This document shows, piece by piece, positions 1 through 10,230 of a stretch of DNA of 64,000 nt. Made by a program: the position numbers and the translations under genes. Below the pieces are notes generated by a model. It worked only from the letters and a program-made list of their open reading frames with translations, was not told the origin of the DNA and did no database searches. Within the stretch, counting starts at the first letter, position 1. Each line of letters opens with the position of its first letter. The stretch is from Methylophilus sp. TWE2 (GTDB lineage Bacteria > Pseudomonadota > Gammaproteobacteria > Burkholderiales > Methylophilaceae), in contig NZ_CP012020.1 in assembly GCF_001183865.1 (NCBI RefSeq), forward strand, positions 1,364,001 to 1,428,000. The letters run 5' to 3'.

Positions 1-392
1 TTGATGAATGGCAAGACGCTTCCGGCAAGATAGAAAAGCGTGACGAGAACTCTGATTTAGGCGGCACCATGCGCCTGGGAGCCCAAAGTTGTCCTATCGT
101 GCCAGATACCATGGCAGCCAGCATTTATGGCGCTGAGGTCAACGAACGCCATCGTCACCGCTATGAAGTCAACAACCATTACGTAGACCAGTTGAAAGCC
201 GCTGGCCTGGTGATTTCAGCGCGTACTCCGCGTGAAGAGTTGTGCGAAATGATTGAGTTGCCGCAGGCCGTCCATCCATGGTTTCTAGCTTGTCAGTTCC
301 ACCCGGAGTTCACATCGAACCCACGTAGCGGCCACCCATTATTTAAAGCCTATGTGCAAGCTGCATTGGCACAAAAAGCGTCCAAAAAATAA
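1..392 (+). CDS. pyrG: CTP synthase, C-terminal part (5' end outside window)
   Basis: CTP synthase makes CTP from UTP, ATP and glutamine in the cytosol. Only the end of the C-terminal class-I glutamine amidotransferase domain is present; the frame is open from base 3 and continues upstream of the window. The GGTMRLGAQ motif and the CQFHPEF motif, which carries the His and Glu of the glutaminase triad, are characteristic. The stop lies 9 nt before kdsA, as in the pyrG-kdsA-eno-ftsB cluster common in Betaproteobacteria. An internal ATG at 69 is not the start. Confidence 0.95.
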   Translation, partial: DEWQDASGKIEKRDENSDLGGTMRLGAQSCPIVPDTMAASIYGAEVNERHRHRYEVNNHYVDQLKAAGLVISARTPREELCEMIELPQAVHPWFLACQFHPEFTSNPRSGHPLFKAYVQAALAQKASKK

Positions 393-401
393 GGAATATT
401 C

Positions 402-1241
402 ATGAAATTATGTGGTTTTGACGTTGGTCTGGAACATCCGCTGTTTTTAATTGCGGGTCCGTGCGTCATTGAATCCAAACAAATGGCCATTGATACGGCT
501 GGCCAGTTAAAAGAAATGGCAGCCCGTGTCGGCGTGCCCTTTATTTATAAATCCTCTTATGACAAGGCTAACCGTAGCTCGACTAAAACCTTCCGTGGTT
601 TTGGCATGGAAGAAGGACTGAAGATTCTGGACGAAGTACGTGCGCAAATTGGCGTGCCTATTCTGACCGATGTGCATACCGAAGAGCAGGTGCCACACGT
701 GGCCGCAGTGGTGGATGTGTTGCAAACGCCAGCATTTTTGTGCCGCCAGACTGACTTTATCGTGGCCTGTGCGCAATCCGGCAAGCCGGTGAATATCAAA
801 AAAGGCCAGTTTCTGGCGCCCGGTGACATGAAACAAGTGGTCAACAAGGCAAAAGAAGCCAATGGCGGTGTAGACAATATCATGGTGTGCGAGCGTGGTG
901 CGTCTTTCGGTTACAACACGCTGGTCTCTGATATGCGCGGCCTTGCCATTATGCGCGAAACCAACTGCCCGGTGGTATTCGATGCCACGCACTCAGTACA
1001 GCAACCGGGTGGGCAGGGCGAGAAAAGTGGTGGTCAGCGTGAGTTCGTACCAGTATTGGCGCGGGCAGCAGTCGCCAGCGGCATCGCAGGTGTCTTTATG
1101 GAAACACATCCGGATCCGAGCAAAGCCTTGTCGGACGGTCCTAACGCCTGGCCATTAGGCAAAATGGAAGATTTACTGCATCTGCTGGTCGATCTCGACA
1201 AATTAGTCAAAAAAGCTGGTTTCGCAGAGCAAACCCTATAA
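402..1241 (+). CDS. kdsA: 3-deoxy-8-phosphooctulonate (KDO-8-P) synthase
   Basis: Condenses phosphoenolpyruvate with arabinose 5-phosphate to KDO-8-phosphate, the precursor of the lipopolysaccharide inner-core sugar. The 279 residues match the family length. Visible motifs are AGPCVIES near the N terminus, [18 protein letters not shown] and [13 protein letters not shown]. Cys21 in AGPC corresponds to the metal ligand of the metal-dependent class (Aquifex type), whereas the E. coli enzyme has Asn there, so this enzyme is probably metal-dependent. A GGA-containing ribosome site precedes the ATG. It is co-directional with pyrG and eno. Confidence 0.96.
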   Translation: MKLCGFDVGLEHPLFLIAGPCVIESKQMAIDTAGQLKEMAARVGVPFIYKSSYDKANRSSTKTFRGFGMEEGLKILDEVRAQIGVPILTDVHTEEQVPHVAAVVDVLQTPAFLCRQTDFIVACAQSGKPVNIKKGQFLAPGDMKQVVNKAKEANGGVDNIMVCERGASFGYNTLVSDMRGLAIMRETNCPVVFDATHSVQQPGGQGEKSGGQREFVPVLARAAVASGIAGVFMETHPDPSKALSDGPNAWPLGKMEDLLHLLVDLDKLVKKAGFAEQTL

Positions 1242-1269
1242 TTTTTATTTCATCTTAAGATAAGGATAA

Positions 1270-2559
<1,290 letters not shown>

Positions 2560-2589
2560 GTCTGGTGCATTGAATTGGCATAGGCGAAT

Positions 2590-3030
2590 GTGCGTAAACT
2601 GACGGTCGTATTTGTAGTCCTGATTGCCCTGCTGCAATATCCATTGTGGCTGGGCAAGGGTGGTTGGTTGCGGGTCTGGCAATATTCCCAGCAGATTGAA
2701 ACGCACGAAAAACGCAATGAGTACTACCGGCAACGCAATGAAACACTACGAGCCGAGGTGCGTGATCTGAAACAGGGGCAATCGGCGATTGAAGAGCGTG
2801 CCCGAAGTGAACTGGGCCTGGTGAAACAGGATGAAGTGTTTTACCAGGTGATCCAGAATAAACAGCCAGTCACCAACAAACCAACTTCGCCCCTGGAAGC
2901 CAAGCCTACAGTCGAAAAACAACTTGAGGGCAAACCGCTTGATCGCCAACAGATGGATCCAAAATTAGCAACCGGCAAACCGCTGGAGTCAAACCTTGCT
3001 GCACCGGTTTCCACTCCGCATGCACAATAA
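2590..3030 (+). CDS. ftsB: Cell division protein FtsB
   Basis: Bitopic inner-membrane division protein that forms a complex with FtsL and FtsQ at the septum. The predicted layout is a membrane helix at about residues 4-21, a coiled coil at about 30-70 (KRNEYYRQRNETLRAEV) and the conserved IEERARSELGLVKQDEVFY. The start is GTG at 2590. At 146 residues it is longer than the usual roughly 100; the extra 50 residues are a Pro/Lys/Gln-rich tail of low complexity with no recognised domain. It follows eno as in many proteobacteria and ends at a strong terminator. Confidence 0.9.
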   Translation: MRKLTVVFVVLIALLQYPLWLGKGGWLRVWQYSQQIETHEKRNEYYRQRNETLRAEVRDLKQGQSAIEERARSELGLVKQDEVFYQVIQNKQPVTNKPTSPLEAKPTVEKQLEGKPLDRQQMDPKLATGKPLESNLAAPVSTPHAQ

Positions 3031-3057
3031 AAAGGGCGCTTGAAGCGCCTTTTTTAT
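3031..3057. terminator. Rho-independent terminator between ftsB and ygfZ
   Basis: GGGCGCT-TGA-AGCGCC hairpin flanked by A-run and T-run, so it can serve ftsB (plus) and ygfZ (minus), which converge here. Confidence 0.85.
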
Positions 3058-3063
3058 TGTCCG

Positions 3064-4074
3064 CTATTTTTCTGGCAAGGCATAAGGTAATTCTTTGAAT
3101 AGCAATGGCTGGCCTTGCCAGGTAATCGCGCCAGCCTCTTTTGCTTCGAGACGACATTCAGCCAGTACCCAGTAGCCCTGGTCTGTTGCAGGAGCGACGC
3201 GCACCAGTTGCCCGGCTTCCTGTTGGTGGGCATCGTGCAATACGTCACCGGCTTGCGGAGCCTGATCGCCTGCCACGACTTGCGCCAGCAGCGTACGGCG
3301 TTTGACTTTGCCTAGGTAATGCGTGCGTGCCACGATTTCCTGGCCGGTGTAGCAGCCTTTTTTAAAGTTGATGCCGTTCAATGCATCCAGGTTGATCATT
3401 TGCGGGACAAACTGTTCTTTGGTCGCGGGGTAAACTTGTGGAATACCTGCCTGGATATCCAATGCTTCCCATAGGCTGCTACTTGCCGGACCGAATGATG
3501 CACTCAGTGTTTTCCATGCCTGTTCTGCTTGCTCTGCAGGCACGATGAGTTGAGCGCGCTGTTTGCCGTGACTGTCCGTTAATCGAATCACTGTCCCTAA
3601 TGCGGTTGGGCTGATTTCATGCGGGTGTAATGGTAAATGCTGGATAGACGCTGCTGACTCGGTACTCGCCAGGCCAAGGATGACGAATTGCTCGCTGACA
3701 TCTTCTACCACCACTTTGCTGCGCAGTACAAACATGCGCAAACGTTTGACCAGGTCTGGAATTAATGTCCTGGGACATTGCAGGTAGATCACGTCGTTCA
3801 TGCTGAATGCATAAAACAATGCCAGTAAACGACCTTTTGCCGTACAGTAGCCGGTGAATTGTGCTGACTGACTGACTTGCTTGATATCATTGGTGAACTG
3901 ACCTTGTAAAAAGGTGAGGGCGTCTGCACCACTTACCGCAATCAGGCCAAGGCTGGACAGATCAAACAATTGCGCCGGTGCCGGAATGTCAGGCGCAGCA
4001 AACGACGCTTCTGCCCGTTCATTAAACTGTGCACCCTGGGAGACTAAAAACTGTTGCCATGCAACGCTTGACAT
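3064..4074 (-). CDS. ygfZ: Folate-binding protein YgfZ (iron-sulfur cluster repair)
   Basis: Tetrahydrofolate-dependent protein related to GcvT that helps maintain or repair some iron-sulfur enzymes such as MiaB-type proteins. The family signature KGCYTGQEIVAR is intact at about residue 230, including the Cys needed for function. I take the ATG at 4074 as the start because AAGGA lies 9 nt upstream; an alternative ATG at 4101 has no such site and would add nine residues. It is divergent from the YgfX-like gene at 4136, a pairing that fits the ygfX-ygfY-ygfZ gene neighbourhood of proteobacteria. Confidence 0.92.
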   Translation of the reverse strand: MSSVAWQQFLVSQGAQFNERAEASFAAPDIPAPAQLFDLSSLGLIAVSGADALTFLQGQFTNDIKQVSQSAQFTGYCTAKGRLLALFYAFSMNDVIYLQCPRTLIPDLVKRLRMFVLRSKVVVEDVSEQFVILGLASTESAASIQHLPLHPHEISPTALGTVIRLTDSHGKQRAQLIVPAEQAEQAWKTLSASFGPASSSLWEALDIQAGIPQVYPATKEQFVPQMINLDALNGINFKKGCYTGQEIVARTHYLGKVKRRTLLAQVVAGDQAPQAGDVLHDAHQQEAGQLVRVAPATDQGYWVLAECRLEAKEAGAITWQGQPLLFKELPYALPEK

Positions 4075-4135
4075 AAATGCGATTCCTTGTGGATGGCGCA
4101 TGGCTGAATACTGAATATGTACTCATCAATGCACA

Positions 4136-4627
4136 ATGAAAAAACCTATTTTACCAAGTGAAATTGAAATTTCCTTTCACCCTTCCAATTTTTTATGGGG
4201 TTGGTGTGTGGTGTTTTCAATGCTTGTGCTAAGTTCGGTTTGGTATTGCTTGCCCTGGCAGTGGAGTGTCACGCTGACAGCGATCTATCTCCTGGCTTCT
4301 CTTTCGAGCTTTAGCCGACAATTAGCAACAGGTTGGCGGTTAAGTATCCAATCGCTCAGGGTAGATGTTTATGGCGAGATGACGTTGGTAAATACCCTGG
4401 GGCAAGTCTGGAAAGTGAACGTCTTACCAGATACAGTGGTACATCCATGGTGTATGGTTTTGCATGTACAGTTCCAGTCACCATTGAATGTAGAGGAGGC
4501 TGATGTCATCCATTGGTATCGTTGGCTATTGCCACGTCGATTGTTGATCTTGCCTGATCATGCGGGCAAACAATCACTCAGCGCCTTGCGTGTATGGTTG
4601 CGCTGGGGGCTCAAGTTTGCGACTTAG
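4136..4627 (+). CDS. YgfX-like small inner-membrane protein
   Basis: 163-residue protein with two predicted membrane helices close together (about residues 19-36 and 43-58) followed by a cytosolic beta-rich half. The C-terminal pattern, with a LILPD segment followed by LRVWLRW, matches the YgfX/CptA family (DUF1434), whose E. coli member is encoded with SdhE and has been linked to cell-shape proteins. Divergence from ygfZ supports the assignment. No sdhE homologue is seen in the window, so a toxin role cannot be claimed. The family call is moderately sure; the function is not. Confidence 0.65.
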   Translation: MKKPILPSEIEISFHPSNFLWGWCVVFSMLVLSSVWYCLPWQWSVTLTAIYLLASLSSFSRQLATGWRLSIQSLRVDVYGEMTLVNTLGQVWKVNVLPDTVVHPWCMVLHVQFQSPLNVEEADVIHWYRWLLPRRLLILPDHAGKQSLSALRVWLRWGLKFAT

Positions 4628-4677
4628 ATTCAAGAGCAGCACGGTGGATGTGGATGCTTGAGTGAGTGACACATCAG

Positions 4678-5712
4678 TCATGAAAAGTGATTGTCATGCG
4701 CGACCGATTCGCTGCGCGCAAAAAATCTGCTTTTGACGTCCTTACGGTAAAGTTTGAGCCTGTGCCTGAGGTGACGAATTGAATCGTGGCTCATGCCTGT
4801 GCCCACAATACACAGCCCCGCCAGGCTGGCGAGCAGCCAGTCTATGGAATAGGGGACAATTTCGTGTCGAGGAGATGCGTGACTTTGAATTGTTTTGAGC
4901 ACGGTATGTGGGTCATCGCCATCCAGGTATTGTGCGCCAATCTCCTCTGACAGTTTTTGCAGGTAGCCTGAGGCACGCTTGGAAATAAAGCGGTCATATT
5001 CCGAGACGGCGACGCTGTCATCGCGGCCGCTACTTTTACTGGCCGTGACTTGTGCAATATTTGGTTGAACGGCAAAGCTTTCATTCGACCAGTAACCTAT
5101 CATCTGGTTATCCTCAGTCAGCTTGGGAATGCCCACGCCTTGATCGCTCCCTATCCCGACAAAAAACCAGCCTTCACCGCCCTGAAAATCTTTGAGGTTG
5201 CGTGTATTGAAGGCATGTAGCAGGGGCGCTTCATCACCATCGGTAAAATATACCGCTTTGGTTGCTTCAGGCATCTGGCGTAACAGTTTGGCAGTGATCA
5301 CCAGACTTTCACGCAATTGGCTATTACCGGTCCAGGCCATGCGCCAGTCCAGATGCTCTATGGTTTCATGAATGGCAGAAAAATGCTGGCAGACTTGCAT
5401 TGGGGTATACAGGGCAGCTACTGCATCACCGGCAAATATGCCGATGCTTAGACGGGTGTGGCAGGGCAGTTGGGCGACAATGTCGTGCATCATGCGTTTG
5501 GTATAGTCCAGCCGGCTGACGGTATGGTTGTTGAGAGACATATCCTTGGCATTCATGCTCTGTGTCACGTCTGCAATGAGGAAGTAGGTGTGAATGTTGC
5601 GCTTGACTGGAATGCTGGGTCGCAGGACTGCGCCTAAAAGGAAAATTAACGCCAGGACCAATAACAGGGTGTCGCGATGGTGCAGCCAGTACCTAAGCCA
5701 TTGTTTTTTCAT
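4678..5712 (-). CDS. VWA-domain protein, second MxaL-like paralogue
   Basis: 344-residue membrane-anchored von Willebrand A protein, clearly homologous along its whole length to MxaL encoded just upstream at 5772-6803. The layout is an N-terminal helix at about 15-33, a VWA domain from about 42 to 230 and a second helix near 290. The metal-site motif is DVTQS where the neighbour has the canonical DISQS (DxSxS), so the first Ser is replaced by Thr. Both copies end in the same VAHDNHF tail. ATG at 5712 has GAGAG 6 nt upstream and is preferred over a TTG at 5718. It is the last gene of the mxa run; the likely role is in calcium insertion into methanol dehydrogenase, by inference. Confidence 0.75.
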   Translation of the reverse strand: MKKQWLRYWLHHRDTLLLVLALIFLLGAVLRPSIPVKRNIHTYFLIADVTQSMNAKDMSLNNHTVSRLDYTKRMMHDIVAQLPCHTRLSIGIFAGDAVAALYTPMQVCQHFSAIHETIEHLDWRMAWTGNSQLRESLVITAKLLRQMPEATKAVYFTDGDEAPLLHAFNTRNLKDFQGGEGWFFVGIGSDQGVGIPKLTEDNQMIGYWSNESFAVQPNIAQVTASKSSGRDDSVAVSEYDRFISKRASGYLQKLSEEIGAQYLDGDDPHTVLKTIQSHASPRHEIVPYSIDWLLASLAGLCIVGTGMSHDSIRHLRHRLKLYRKDVKSRFFARSESVAHDNHFS

Positions 5713-5771
5713 GGTCAACTCTCTTATGCCCCCATCACTGGCCTAGGATGACAGAGGGTGGGCGTTTGTGT

Positions 5772-6803
5772 TTACTGAAAATGATTGTCGTGTGCGACAG
5801 CCTCGCTTTTAGTGAATAGTCTGGACTTGATTTCCTGACGGTAAATCTTGAGATTTTGTTTTATTTGACGTATTGGATGCCTGCTGGCATACATGCCAAG
5901 CACGCACAGACCAGCCAGGGTGGCGAATATCCAGCTTAGTGGTAATGGCGCAATATCACGCCTTGCCGGTGGCTGTGATTTCATGGCCTGTAATACATGG
6001 TAGGTGCTGTCGCCTTTAATGTATTTAGCACCAATCTCTTGAGTCAGGCTTTCCATATACTCAGAAGCGAGTTTGGAAATATAACGGTCATGTTCGCCGG
6101 TGGCGACGTTATCATCACGCACCCCCAATGTGCTTTCAGAAATTTGTGCAATGCCCGGCTGCATGGCAAAACTCTCATTCGACCAGTAGCCAATCACCTG
6201 GTTATCTTCACTCAGTTTGGGAATAGCCACGCCTTCTTCAGTACCGATGCCGACAAATATCCAGTCGTTACCGCCCTGAAACTCTTCCAAGCTTTTCGTG
6301 TTGAAGGCGTGCAGTTTAGGGGCTTCTTCACCATCGGTAAAATACACGACTTGGGCAGGTTCAGACATGCCGCGGACCACTTTTGCGGTCACAAAAAGGC
6401 TTTCACGCAAACGGCTGTTGCCTGACCAGGCCATGCGCCAGTCCAGGTGTTCAATCGTGTCCTGAATCGCCGCAAAGTTCTTGCAGACCTCAATTGGCGC
6501 ATACATCGCTGCCACAGAGTTACCGGCAAACAGGCCAATGCTGACTTTGGTATCACAGGGGAGAGAAGCCACAATCTCATGCATCATGTTCTGCATGTAT
6601 TCCAGCCGCGTGACTTTTTTTCCGCGTAAAGTCATGTCCGACGCATTCATGCTTTGCGAGATATCTGCTACCAACAGATAAGTGTAAATGTTGTGTTTGA
6701 ATGGAATGCTCGGACGCAGGATCGCCGCCAGCAAAAAGACCAATGCCAGTGCCAGCAAGGCAGAGTCTCTATGTTTAATAAACCGTCTGAGCCAGATATT
6801 CAT
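5772..6803 (-). CDS. mxaL: MxaL-like VWA-domain protein, methanol dehydrogenase maturation
   Basis: 343 residues: N-terminal membrane helix (about 14-31), a VWA domain with an intact metal-ion site DISQS near residue 47, and a second helix near 290. MxaL belongs to the MxaA-C-K-L group that is required for placing calcium in the MxaF active site in Methylobacterium. The assignment rests on the order mxaR-S-A-C-K-L, which is exactly the known order, and on the VWA fold. A tandem paralogue follows after a gap of 59 nt. The surface after the VWA domain probably faces the periplasm. Confidence 0.8.
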   Translation of the reverse strand: MNIWLRRFIKHRDSALLALALVFLLAAILRPSIPFKHNIYTYLLVADISQSMNASDMTLRGKKVTRLEYMQNMMHEIVASLPCDTKVSIGLFAGNSVAAMYAPIEVCKNFAAIQDTIEHLDWRMAWSGNSRLRESLFVTAKVVRGMSEPAQVVYFTDGEEAPKLHAFNTKSLEEFQGGNDWIFVGIGTEEGVAIPKLSEDNQVIGYWSNESFAMQPGIAQISESTLGVRDDNVATGEHDRYISKLASEYMESLTQEIGAKYIKGDSTYHVLQAMKSQPPARRDIAPLPLSWIFATLAGLCVLGMYASRHPIRQIKQNLKIYRQEIKSRLFTKSEAVAHDNHFQ

Positions 6804-6848
6804 AAGTGCAAGTTAATGATGTGAATGGACATTCTAATAAACTGTTGA

Positions 6849-7388
6849 TTAAGGCAGACCATTTGGAATGTTGCCCATGATCAGGCCTGGGTTCTCTGAT
6901 TCGCCTACGCCTGGTGTCGGTTTTTCCGGTAACAGGCTCATGACACGATCGTAGTTACGACGTGTGCCCCAATGGCTGTTATCTGCCTTGAGCGCGTTTT
7001 TATAAGAGCTGGCAGCCTGTGTCAGCAGGTATTCCACCTCATCGCGTGTGCTGTTGTCATTGCCACCTGTGACCTGAATGGCTTTCAGGAAAAAAATGTT
7101 GCCAATATTGTGCAGAATAGCCGCCCGTTGAGTGGCCGTTGAGCCATCGATCAGCTTGGCGAACAGTAACGTGGCTTCTTTGAAACGTTCATGCTTGGCC
7201 AGCCAGTAAGCCACGGCATATTTTGCTTCAAAACTTTGCAGGTCAGTCTGGGGTGTTTTTGCCGAGAGAATGGCCTGGTTAAAAGCATCTGCCTGCTCAA
7301 TGCGTTGCCATGTGTAGAGGATGGTCGCGGTAGCAGCCACAGCTACTACGAGCAGGCCGATGACCAGTTTTTTTACGCTGAGCGCCAT
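6849..7388 (-). CDS. mxaK: MxaK-like methanol dehydrogenase maturation protein
   Basis: 179 residues with one N-terminal membrane helix (about 8-25) and a helical, TPR-like periplasmic part (AKYAVAYWLAKHERFKEATLLFAKL). The start overlaps the end of mxaC by 16 nt, implying translational coupling. Position between mxaC and mxaL is the main evidence for the name; MxaK sequences are weakly conserved. In Methylobacterium MxaK is needed for active, calcium-loaded methanol dehydrogenase. No catalytic motif is visible, so a scaffold role is likely. Confidence 0.75.
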   Translation of the reverse strand: MALSVKKLVIGLLVVAVAATATILYTWQRIEQADAFNQAILSAKTPQTDLQSFEAKYAVAYWLAKHERFKEATLLFAKLIDGSTATQRAAILHNIGNIFFLKAIQVTGGNDNSTRDEVEYLLTQAASSYKNALKADNSHWGTRRNYDRVMSLLPEKPTPGVGESENPGLIMGNIPNGLP

Positions 7389-8359
7389 GTGTTGATCTCC
7401 AGATATTTAACCGCCAGCAGAATGGCAATCATGATGATTGCAATCCAGTAACACACGTTGGTGTAATCATGGCCGGGGATTTTTTCCATATATTGAATCG
7501 GTTTTTTCTCTTTGCTGTTAATGTCGGCAATCGCGGCCTCAAGTGATTTGGGGTCAGAGGCCTCATAGGCGTTGAATGGCGTGCGTAATGTCTGGAAGTA
7601 TTGATAGAGGATGACTTCAGTCGGCATGTTGCCGTCATAACCGCTTTCGGTATATTTCGGGTCAAAAATCGTGATGCCACCAGGTTGGCGCAACACAATC
7701 CAGTACAGGCCGATGTTGTAGCGTTGCAACCAGTCACGTAATTTCTGTTGCACCATGTCACTGACACGGCCAGCACCATCCGAAATCAGGATGATGGCGC
7801 GTGAACCTGAGTCTGGGACATTTTTGAACAGTTCCACTGCACTGGTCAGACCGCCACCAATATTGGTTTGGAACAGCGAATTACCTGCCGTAGCCTGCAC
7901 AGCAGACAGTACAGCTTCTTTATTCTCGGTAAGTGGTAATACATACATGGCAGAGTTACTGAAAGTAATGACGCCCATCATGTCGTTTTTACGAGTTTGA
8001 ATAAAGTTGGTGATGATGCGCGCGGCGGCCACCGACTTGGTTTCACCGATATGGCCATCCTTGTCGCCGACAAACTGGTCGTCCATACTGGCACTGCGGT
8101 CCAGTACCAGGCCGATCTGTGCGCCAATCCCGGTCCGCTGCACCTGTTGTTCCAGGGTGTGTGGGCCTGCCAGCCCCAGAATCACGAACAGAATACTCAG
8201 CGCTGCCAGTATCTTTAACAGCAGGCCGATCAGGCTGGAAAGCGGGTCAGGCGGTAGCAGGCCTATCCAGGAGTAGTGTTTGCTATGGGAGCGCTCCAGC
8301 AACAGTGGCAGTAATGCTAGCGGTATAGCCCATAGTAACCAGGGGTGATTGAATGCCAT
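7373..8359 (-). CDS. mxaC: MxaC-like VWA-domain protein, methanol dehydrogenase maturation
   Basis: 328 residues in the BatA-like layout: two N-terminal membrane helices (about 5-20 and 45-65), a VWA domain carrying a complete metal-site motif DRSAS, and a C-terminal helix (about 300-320). This matches MxaC, a membrane protein needed for calcium insertion into MxaFI. It lies 4 nt after mxaA and overlaps mxaK. Together with MxaL and the MoxR ATPase it forms the MoxR/VWA pattern of metal-insertion chaperone systems. The start ATG at 8359 leaves the conserved helix intact. Confidence 0.82.
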   Translation of the reverse strand: MAFNHPWLLWAIPLALLPLLLERSHSKHYSWIGLLPPDPLSSLIGLLLKILAALSILFVILGLAGPHTLEQQVQRTGIGAQIGLVLDRSASMDDQFVGDKDGHIGETKSVAAARIITNFIQTRKNDMMGVITFSNSAMYVLPLTENKEAVLSAVQATAGNSLFQTNIGGGLTSAVELFKNVPDSGSRAIILISDGAGRVSDMVQQKLRDWLQRYNIGLYWIVLRQPGGITIFDPKYTESGYDGNMPTEVILYQYFQTLRTPFNAYEASDPKSLEAAIADINSKEKKPIQYMEKIPGHDYTNVCYWIAIIMIAILLAVKYLEINTWRSA

Positions 8360-8363
8360 GATG

Positions 8364-9341
8364 CTATTTCACCTCTGGTGTCAGGCCACGTTCGCAATCA
8401 CGCATGTGGCGACAGAAGGTGCGCAACCACTGTTTTGCTGGCATTCCCAGTTCTAATGGGGTTTTGGTATCAAAAAAGACCTGGCGCGACAAGCTAAAGA
8501 AACGCTCGATTTCTGGCTTGGCAGGCTGGTAGGCAGGTTTTTCTTGTAAAAATTGGTCTATGTTATTGCTGAATACACTGTGTCCGGCCACTTGATGGAT
8601 CGCCTGATGCACCACGTTGATAGACTGCTGCAATCCTTCGGCATCATCCGGCAAATGACCGACCTTGCGGTAAGCCTTGGCAAACGCACCCCCCATGCGT
8701 GGCAGCCAGGTATGGGCACCCAGGATATACAGCAACCCGAGCAGGCTCAGCGCAAGTATACCGGCTGCCACTTTGATGATCTGATATTCTCTAACAGTGC
8801 TAATGGTGAACGGTGGAATGAATGGACTCATTTCATTTTTCAGGTTCACTTCACCGTAAACGGATAGAGGCGATGTCCTGAAGTTAAACGATGGGAAGCG
8901 CACTTGCCGAATTTCGGTTTTGCCATTGTGGCGCAGTTTCACAATCTCACCCCGCAAAATGGCAGGTTTCGCCACACGGCCAGACTTGAATACCTGGTAA
9001 GTCAAATGAATGGTATGCACGCTGCGGTCAGAAAAGCTTTCCTCCTCAGTGCTAATATTGGCCAGTTCTATGCCAGACACCTGACCACGGTAACGGTGCT
9101 CGTAGCCGACAATCGGCAGGGACTCCTCAATCAGCTCATAAGGTTTTTTCACTGTCAGGATAATCGTGCGCTCCAGCTTGTCGCCCACCACATAGCCAGC
9201 GTCACGGGTAGGGTTGATTTCCCGGATGGAAATGTATTTGCTGTCTACGCTTGGCAATACCACATCTGCGGTGGCTGGCAAGGTGGTAAAGGCCAATGTG
9301 ATTGCCAACAGGCAAGAGAATAGAGATTTAGGCGGTTTCAT
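8364..9341 (-). CDS. mxaA: MxaA-like methanol dehydrogenase maturation protein
   Basis: 325 residues: Sec signal peptide (cleavage probably after TLPATA, about residue 25), a periplasmic beta-rich domain, a membrane helix near 195-215 and a C-terminal cytosolic helical tail. MxaA is one of the proteins required for insertion of calcium into methanol dehydrogenase. The ATG at 9341 is used because GAGGA stands upstream; a TTG directly before it is possible. The gene is 12 nt from mxaS and 4 nt from mxaC. Identification is by order and architecture. Confidence 0.8.
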   Translation of the reverse strand: MKPPKSLFSCLLAITLAFTTLPATADVVLPSVDSKYISIREINPTRDAGYVVGDKLERTIILTVKKPYELIEESLPIVGYEHRYRGQVSGIELANISTEEESFSDRSVHTIHLTYQVFKSGRVAKPAILRGEIVKLRHNGKTEIRQVRFPSFNFRTSPLSVYGEVNLKNEMSPFIPPFTISTVREYQIIKVAAGILALSLLGLLYILGAHTWLPRMGGAFAKAYRKVGHLPDDAEGLQQSINVVHQAIHQVAGHSVFSNNIDQFLQEKPAYQPAKPEIERFFSLSRQVFFDTKTPLELGMPAKQWLRTFCRHMRDCERGLTPEVK

Positions 9342-9353
9342 CAATCGCTTTCC

Positions 9354-10211
9354 TCACACAGTCACGTATTGATGGAAATAGTCGGACAGCAAATCTGCGT
9401 CAAACGTGTCTTCCACAAAAAAGGGCTGCATATCAAATTTCATAAAAATATCTTCAATCGCCTGGCGGCGCGCGGCAAAGGTATCCAGAATACGTTGCCG
9501 ATAGGCAGCGCGCAGGAACAAGGTACGACGCTCCCCGGTTTCCGGATCATTGATACTGGTCACACCAAATTCCGGCAGGTCCTTGTATTCGGAACTGTTC
9601 CAGAGCACGACGGGCACAATATGATGTCGTAACATCAGCAACAACGCTTCTTCCAGTTGCTCCAGCGGCATATGAAAGTCAGACACCATAAAAATCAATG
9701 CACGTTCGCGCGGAAGCAAGCTGGCACTATGGATCAGTGCGCCAGCACCGACTTCATTCGGCAAATGATTTTCCAGGCGAGCTGCCAGATCCAGCATGTT
9801 ATGTGGCCTGGCGGAGAGAGTACTCAGCCATTCGTCACGTAACTCATCATCAAAACCGACAAACGCCACCGGGTCGCCATTGCGCGTGGCTGACTGGGCG
9901 ACTGATCGCGTGATCTCCGCTGCGGTGGTCAGTTTGGTATGAGGGACCCCGTATTGCATGGAACCAGAAAGATCGCAAAGCACAAAGACTGGCGTTGCAC
10001 TTTTCTGGTTGAAAATGCGCACATACACCTGTTCCATGGGATCACGTATGGTCTGGCGAATATCAATCCGGCGTGGGTCAGGATAGGACAATAAGGTTGT
10101 ATGCCCCCGAAACTCCATGCCCATGCCACGCTGGTTGCTTTTGTGGCGACCAGGACGGCGTGAGCGTGAACGCCAGCTGATGTGGTAGCTGAATTCCTTG
10201 ATGTAATCCAT
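9354..10211 (-). CDS. mxaS: MxaS-like DUF58 protein
   Basis: 285-residue cytosolic DUF58 protein. It has an N-terminal arginine-rich segment, the FRGHTTLLSYPDPRRID stretch of the family, then a VWA-like domain with a DLSGS metal-site motif. DUF58 proteins are the constant partners of MoxR ATPases; here the ATPase gene mxaR is 19 nt upstream. In methylotrophs MxaS is part of the mxa maturation cluster, although its exact biochemical task is not established. Confidence 0.85.
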   Translation of the reverse strand: MDYIKEFSYHISWRSRSRRPGRHKSNQRGMGMEFRGHTTLLSYPDPRRIDIRQTIRDPMEQVYVRIFNQKSATPVFVLCDLSGSMQYGVPHTKLTTAAEITRSVAQSATRNGDPVAFVGFDDELRDEWLSTLSARPHNMLDLAARLENHLPNEVGAGALIHSASLLPRERALIFMVSDFHMPLEQLEEALLLMLRHHIVPVVLWNSSEYKDLPEFGVTSINDPETGERRTLFLRAAYRQRILDTFAARRQAIEDIFMKFDMQPFFVEDTFDADLLSDYFHQYVTV

Positions 10212-10230
10212 AGGGAAACAGTCGATTTAC

